Origin: Lachnoanaerobaculum sp. OBRC5-5
GTDB taxonomy: Bacteria > Bacillota > Clostridia > Lachnospirales > Lachnospiraceae
DNA: 64,000 bases
NCBI RefSeq assembly: GCF_000296385.1
Contig: NZ_JH815185.1
Span: 1,382,684-1,446,683, forward strand
Direction of reading: 5' to 3'
Made by a program: the position numbers and the translations under genes. Under the pieces are notes generated by a model. That model was not told the origin of the DNA and searched no databases. It worked only from the letters and a program-made list of their open reading frames with translations. Numbering within the stretch: position 1 is the first letter of the stretch; the number at the start of each line of letters is the position of its first letter. Positions 63,010 to 64,000 of this stretch are shown piece after piece.

Positions 63010-63723
63010 TCACCCTATTGCATTTTCTTTCATCGCTTCCTTAAGTCCACTGTAGTACTTTCTTCCCACCGGAATTTCCGTGTTGTCTATCAATGTGATT
63101 TCCTCATAAGTGAATTTCTTTATATGTTGCAATGAAACTAAAAATGATCTATGCACTCTTAAAAAACCTTTTGTAAACAGCAGGTTTTCAAGTTTTCCTA
63201 TTGTTGAAATAAACTCAAAACTTTTACTGCCGTAGTACACGGTTATTATCTTTCCTCTAACTTCAAAATATTTTATATCATTTATCGCGATATTCCTATA
63301 TTCACCGATGCCGGTAAAGAGCATATACTCTTTTGATTTTTCTAATGCCGTTTTAAAAACATCCTTTATTATCTTTACCGTCTTGGCACCGTCAGTCTCA
63401 CCTTTCACAATATAGTTGAAGGCTCTGACGTCAAAAGCCCCCAACATATGATTCTTTGAAACTGTGATGAATACTATCTCTCCGATATATCCGTTTGAAC
63501 GAAGTTTTGATGCGGCTTCCATGCCGTCAATTCCCGGCATATTTATATCCAGAAACATTACATCAATAAGCTCAAGTTTATCTTCCACTTCAAATAACAT
63601 CTGCTTGGCGCTCTCAAACACCTCAAATTCCGTATCAAAGCCCTCCGACTTTGATATATGTGTAGTAATCTCTAACAAATTCTTTCGTTCTATTGGATTA
63701 TCATCACATATAACTACTCTCAT
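63010..63723 (-). CDS. LytTR-type response regulator
   Basis: A 237-residue two-domain regulator. The receiver domain (~1-120) has ICDDNPIERKN acidic residues and the phospho-Asp in MFLDINMPGIDGMEAA. The C-terminal LytTR DNA-binding domain (~140-237) has FEVRGKIITVYYG, GFLRVHRSFLVSLQHIKKF and IPVGRKYYSGLKE. Such AgrA/VirR-like regulators control surface and peptide-signalling genes. No histidine kinase gene is beside it in view. Confidence 0.92.
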   Translation of the reverse strand: MRVVICDDNPIERKNLLEITTHISKSEGFDTEFEVFESAKQMLFEVEDKLELIDVMFLDINMPGIDGMEAASKLRSNGYIGEIVFITVSKNHMLGAFDVRAFNYIVKGETDGAKTVKIIKDVFKTALEKSKEYMLFTGIGEYRNIAINDIKYFEVRGKIITVYYGSKSFEFISTIGKLENLLFTKGFLRVHRSFLVSLQHIKKFTYEEITLIDNTEIPVGRKYYSGLKEAMKENAIG

Positions 63724-63740
63724 AACCCAAACCTTATATC

Positions 63741-64000
63741 CTATTTGTTATTTTTTACCTTCTCAAGTAAATTGTTGATTCTGTTTGTAGGTGTCAAAAG
63801 ACCGCTTATAGTAGAATCATGATTCAAATTGTCGATAATAAGAGCCACATACTTACTCATCTCAACATTGTAGTAATAAGGTTTGCTTAAGAGATTATGT
63901 GACTGGTACACTAAGTTTGTTGTAAATATACCGTCGATAATACCGTTCTCATAATATTTATCAAATTTTGCAAAGCCGTTGGTGAACAGTCCGAAAGTGG
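63741..64000 (-). CDS. prs: Ribose-phosphate pyrophosphokinase (partial, C-terminal end)
   Basis: The last 86 codons of a gene entering from beyond the right edge: TFGLFTNGFAKFDKYYENGI, IFTTNLVYQ, VEMSKYVALIIDNLNHDSTI, SGLLTPTNRI and stop at 63741. The pattern TNLVYQ ... MSKYVALIID.LNHD matches the C-terminus of long Clostridial ribose-phosphate pyrophosphokinases, which make PRPP for nucleotide synthesis. Start and active site are not in the window, so the call rests on this tail. Confidence 0.75.
   Translation of the reverse strand, partial: TFGLFTNGFAKFDKYYENGIIDGIFTTNLVYQSHNLLSKPYYYNVEMSKYVALIIDNLNHDSTISGLLTPTNRINNLLEKVKNNK

Overview
The window looks like a chromosomal segment of a moderately low-G+C anaerobic Firmicute, most likely a Lachnospiraceae-type Clostridia. 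The reasons are AGGAGG ribosome binding sites, an S10-type ribosomal operon, RNase Mini-III, QueH, an HPr pair, energy-coupling-factor and ABC uptake systems, and fermentative flavoenzymes. No phage, insertion sequence or CRISPR array was seen. Almost every gene from 1 to 46 kb is on the minus strand. The exact genus cannot be fixed from the sequence alone.

Layout. 1-1.7 kb: start of the S10 ribosomal operon (rpsJ, rplC, rplD cut by the window edge) behind a long structured leader. 1.7-6 kb: folate ECF S component, malic enzyme, tRNA-Leu(CAA), and a methyltransferase and MATE exporter behind a DtxR/IdeR-like palindrome. 6-17 kb: a ten-gene operon (DUF1097 membrane protein, preT, preA, hydA, amidohydrolase, two hotdog ammonia-lyase-like domains of which one is fused to a family III CoA-transferase, acyl-CoA dehydrogenase, etfB, etfA). 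Read in order these enzymes spell a full reductive route from uracil through beta-alanine to propionyl-CoA. A MerR regulator lies just upstream, and the operon starts at a MerR-style promoter with a 19-bp spacer filled by a perfect dyad. 18-25 kb: housekeeping genes (ldh, rlmB, mrnC, cysS, ispF, two HPr-like genes, queH, rpoD). 25-30 kb: an amino-sugar/sialic-acid-type ABC importer with nanE and an RpiR regulator.

30-46 kb is a purine and selenium island. A guanine-type purine riboswitch precedes guaD, xdhA, xdhB, xdhC, ade and an AzgA-type permease. Next come the accessory genes of selenium-dependent molybdenum hydroxylases (mocA-like, yqeB, yqeC, an NCS2 xanthine/uracil permease, a DUF3343 gene, a cysteine-desulfurase-like gene, yedF, and selD without selA or selB in view). 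Guanine and adenine would be deaminated to xanthine and hypoxanthine, which the selenium-dependent hydroxylase then oxidises. With the uracil operon, about 40 kb carries degradation of both purine and pyrimidine bases.

46-51 kb is on the plus strand: a secreted L,D-transpeptidase, a sodium:solute symporter, an AT-rich orphan gene and a toxin-antitoxin pair whose toxin has lost its middle. 51-55 kb: potABCD polyamine uptake and a TrpR-like regulator. 55-64 kb: rnhA, an aromatic-acid-exporter-like protein, a glycosyltransferase, a CmpB-type membrane protein, cca, proS, a small membrane protein, a low-complexity surface protein, a LytTR response regulator and the 3' end of a ribose-phosphate pyrophosphokinase gene.

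The most notable items are the assembled uracil-to-propionyl-CoA operon with its split and fused ammonia-lyase domains, and the MerR-type promoter that appears to control it. All functional statements rest on reading motifs and gene order; no database search was run.
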